Shown in pieces: positions 61,066 through 64,000 of a stretch of 64,000 bases of DNA. This DNA comes from Luidia sarsii (taxonomy: Eukaryota; Echinodermata; Asteroidea; Paxillosida; Luidiidae). Position 1 is the stretch's first letter. Each line of letters opens with the position of its first letter. The position numbers and the translations under genes are program-made. The notes beneath the pieces are model-generated. The model made no database searches and had not been told where the DNA came from. It saw nothing but the letters and a program-made list of their open reading frames with translations. The stretch lies in contig OX465102.1 in NCBI GenBank assembly GCA_949987565.1, positions 17,496,968 to 17,560,967 of the forward strand, written 5' to 3'.

Positions 61066-61303
61066 TGAGAAGGTTTGTTTCAACGTGGTTTTACACCATC
61101 CCCGCTTATGACAGCTTGTCACTGATGAAGTGATGCGAAGTGCGCGTTAAATGCTTGTATTGTATTGTGTTTCGCGTGGTACGCAGTAACCCGGTTCAAG
61201 TTCCTCGTTGTTCGCGTTCCCACTGGTGTCGCCTCGAATACTGACTGTCAGTAGGAAGACAGATGGGCGGCATTCCCACCCGGCACCGTCGAATTTTCTC
61301 ATC

Positions 61304-61390
61304 ATGGCAAATATTCCGCCTCCGGTTTATGACAAATCGGTCTTGGAGGCGAACGTGCAACTGTGCAAATGGTCAGATGGGAAAAACTGA
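61304..61390 (+). CDS. Weak ORF, possible N-terminal exon
   Basis: CATCATGGCAAATATT opens a frame with MANIPPPVYDKSVLEANVQL, then CKWSDGKN and stop, next to a pyrimidine tract. Protein-like composition, but there is no clear donor and no family is recognised. Confidence 0.2.
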   Translation: MANIPPPVYDKSVLEANVQLCKWSDGKN

Positions 61391-61409
61391 CAGAAAGTAA
61401 TTGTCGGAT

Positions 61410-61670
61410 TTCTGTCTGTGTCCCCTCTCTCCCTCTTTCTCTTCCCCTTTTTCTTAGTTTTACTTTTACTGCCCCCCCCCCTCTCTCTCTCCCTCTCTTT
61501 CCTCTCCCTTCCTTTCTTTCTCTCTCTCTCACTCTCTCTCTCACTCTCTCTCTCCAACTCCACTCACTCTTTCCACCTCGATCTCTCCCGCCTCACTTCT
61601 ACCTCGTTCGCCCACCTCGCTCTCCCCACCTCTCTTCTCTCTCCCCTCTCCCCTCCCTCTCGGTTACAAT
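61410..61670. repeat. (CT)n-rich pyrimidine tract
   Basis: TCTCTCTC/CCCTCTC run. The Ser/Leu/Pro ORFs in it are artefacts. Confidence 0.85.
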
Positions 61671-61739
61671 AGCAGACGCTGTCGAGTCCAATTATGAAAT
61701 GGGGGTCTGTTTTACTCATTAGCCCCGCAGTGATTTGTC

Positions 61740-63610
61740 CGAGTCAGTGAAACCACGAAACCGTGGTGAAACTTTGGCTGCGGTATGCCAGGAACGGGTC
61801 TCCCGTGGAATAGCCACTGTCAAGCCCACGCCCAGAGGCCGTGGCGAGTGTCATTCGCACCTCCTGCAAGATGGTCACGAGGAAAGTTGGGGGCTTGTTT
61901 TCCCGGTGAGGCACGGCCAAGAATGCGTTGATCATGGTGGAATGGGGGGGGGGTGATTCGCAGAAGCAAGGCAGGGGTTAGTCCGTGCCCCCGGCCCAGG
62001 GCTGTCGGGGAGGACTTGCCCGCGGCAGGGGGCTTGGTGGTGATTGGGTCCCATCAACTACGTGACTTAATCGATCATTAATGCATTACGCAGACGTCGA
62101 CCGGTGGTCGTAATCGTCGTATTTTTTTCCTGCAACTTCAGAGTTCAGATGTGTGGGTCAATTGTTTCGAAACCTGCACGTCTAGCCTTGGGTTGGGGCG
62201 ATTGCGAGTTTGAGCTAAAGATCTCGTCAGGAATTTTTTTCGCATTCCGCGAAAAAAAATGGCAGTGCAAGTGGACTCGTTATTATCTTGATAAATACTA
62301 GATAATCCTTGTAAATCCTGACTGTCAGACTGAGGAATTCCTGTAAGATTTGGGGCGATTCGAAGTTAGGGTCAAAGGCTAGTATACGAACTCATGACCT
62401 TCAGCAAGGTTTTGTTGTCTGTTACGAACTCAAATTATTTTATATTTGAAGAGTTATAGTCATCACCACCCTCGTATGAATCTATGTGCCCTCATATATT
62501 GTTTTAACGGATAAGTGTCCACACTTCTTTCAGATAAAAGTACAGTCATTTTGCGTTGACTTTTCGATGGTTTCGTGAAACTTTCGTCGAAACCCATAAA
62601 GACTCTAATCTGAAACGTGATACGAAAACTATTGCAGATGGCGTGCAGGCTACGGGCGGGGAATGGTGCACGGCGTGTGCAAGCTATGAGCGGAGAATGG
62701 AGAAGCGGCATTTCGGATAGTCGGATGCTGACTCGCAACGGTATTGCGCACAACACCACATAGGCCATGGAGGCATATAATATAGGCCTACAGTTAGTAC
62801 AGTATTTCTGAAGCCCGGAATCTGATTTTTATAAATTTGTCCGACTACTGTCTTATCATTAACTGTCTTTAGATTCTCCATAAAAACTATAATAAAGCCC
62901 CTTCATTGTTTTGTTATAGCATTCGCTGGTCGGACAATTTTGACAGAAAACTGTACGACATTCGACATTCGACTCATTTTGTAAACTAACTTTTCACCCG
63001 AAGGTTGGGTTAAATTAAGAGCATTCTGTTCCTGAAGGAAATGAAACAAAAAACACGAAGCCTATCCCGGCTAATCCCGTGCTGGCTTTTAGGATTTGAA
63101 AAAAGTTCTGGCAGTCAATCCCCTTTCTGGCTGGTCTGAAAAGGGTCCCCTGGGGCATGGGTGACGGGGGGGGGGGAAGAGAAACAGGTCACCCCCTCTC
63201 CCAATTAAGAGGAAATAGCTTGTCCGTGATCATCCTCTAGGATTACGTTAATCTTTCGGAAGGAGGGGGGGGGTTTACACTGTTACACGTGTGTCCAGTC
63301 TCACGCTTTTGAAGAAAAAAAAAGAAAAGAGAAAAATGTGAAACGTTGCAAGATCCGGGATTTTGCGGGGACACGTTATTGTCCGCTGTTTGTTTGGCAC
63401 TACTTTTTGAAGACCCTAGTTTAAATTCTTTGGCGAGATCCTCAACTGTGTGGTTTACGGCCTTGTCCGTTTGACCAGCGTAGTAACATCGTACCAACCG
63501 CCCCTGTAGCATCGTTGGTCCATTAAAGTCCAACTGGTGGATTTGTGTTGGTCAAGAATCGAAACTGTCGATTTCTCTAACGAAAATCTCAAACTCACAA
63601 CATTTCTGAT
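61740..63610. other. Intergenic, no gene recognised
   Basis: Short ORFs only (up to 101 aa). G-runs at 61944 and 63165. Nothing with domain support. Confidence 0.4.
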
Positions 63611-63614
63611 AAAA

Positions 63615-63820
63615 TAAATAAGACTTAAGGCTTTGCATGGTGTGGGTGAAACAATATAAGAGGTTTTGTGGACCGTGACGCCATGTATAAGGTCTCTCAA
63701 AAGAAGAGGTGTGGTTCTGAGTTACCACTCAGGTTCTTTTCAGAACCACATCTCTTTCATTGAGAGACCTTATACATGTACATGGTGTCACAGCAAACCC
63801 TCCTATATTATTTCTCATAA
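63615..63820. mobile_element. Family B foldback
   Basis: Left arm ATAAGACTTAAGGCTTTGC, ACGCCATGTATAAGGTCTC, GAGGTGTGGTTCTGA. Right arm TTCTTTTCAGAACCACATC, GAGAGACCTTATACATG, GGTGTCACAGCAAACC. Centre GTTACCACTCAGG. The left arm is the same subfamily as 31000-31125. Confidence 0.85.
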
Positions 63821-64000
63821 AAGCGATCGATCGGGCGAACCCCTTTTTGTTTCCTCCGGCTATTTTTTAGACGGAAATTGGGTTTGTGTGTGCGACGTAT
63901 GAAAAGTGCAAAAAAAGCGAGGGTTAACTTATTACTGAAATACATGTAATCAACTGAATTATAGCTTACATTATATGGGAAAATGTTTCAAACTGCTAGA

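Overview
This is eukaryotic DNA. It has GT/AG-spliced genes separated by long repeat-filled introns, tRNA-derived SINEs, Penelope-like retroelement pieces, DNA-transposon MITEs and several minisatellites. Gene content (a transmembrane death receptor of the TNF-receptor superfamily and a long coronin, CORO7), the frequent TACATGTA-type motifs and the retroelement types suggest a marine invertebrate, most likely a deuterostome such as an echinoderm, hemichordate or amphioxus. The species cannot be fixed from the sequence alone.

Layout. (1) 550-4363, plus strand: six 3' exons of a TNF-receptor-like death receptor, with cysteine-rich repeats, one transmembrane helix, a linker and a C-terminal death domain. 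The 5' exons lie left of the window. A 68-bp satellite fills one intron, and a 123-bp retroelement-derived insertion supplies the stop codon. (2) 4.4-13 kb: an intergenic, transposon-rich stretch with a LINE fragment, a TTAA-flanked MITE whose empty site lies 1.1 kb away, long hairpins and one unidentified 133-aa ORF. (3) 13083-33688, minus strand: coronin-7 (CORO7), 21 recognisable coding exons with consistent splice phases from ATG to the acidic C-terminal end. It encodes two WD40 propellers in tandem. WD repeats 2-3 of the first propeller are missing, and a 200-N gap lies exactly there. (4) 33.7-64 kb: no complete gene recognised. A CpG-rich segment at 40.8-42.83 kb ends in ATGGCAG|GTGAGC and may be the first exon of a plus-strand gene with very long introns. 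A few other ORFs are weak. The rest is repeats.

Mobile DNA dominates. Penelope-like 3' tails and their end motif (a short hairpin followed by TCGAAACGTC) occur about 16 times, in both orientations. A second, short family with the same CGAAACGT signature occurs as single arms and as three head-to-head foldbacks of about 190-220 bp. A tRNA-derived SINE occurs about a dozen times. A CACTA-type element with a 3-bp target duplication is nested in a TTAA MITE, and two other foldback MITE families are present. The two recognised genes are convergent and unrelated in function: a cell-surface death receptor, and a coronin that in other animals acts in Golgi traffic and F-actin organisation.
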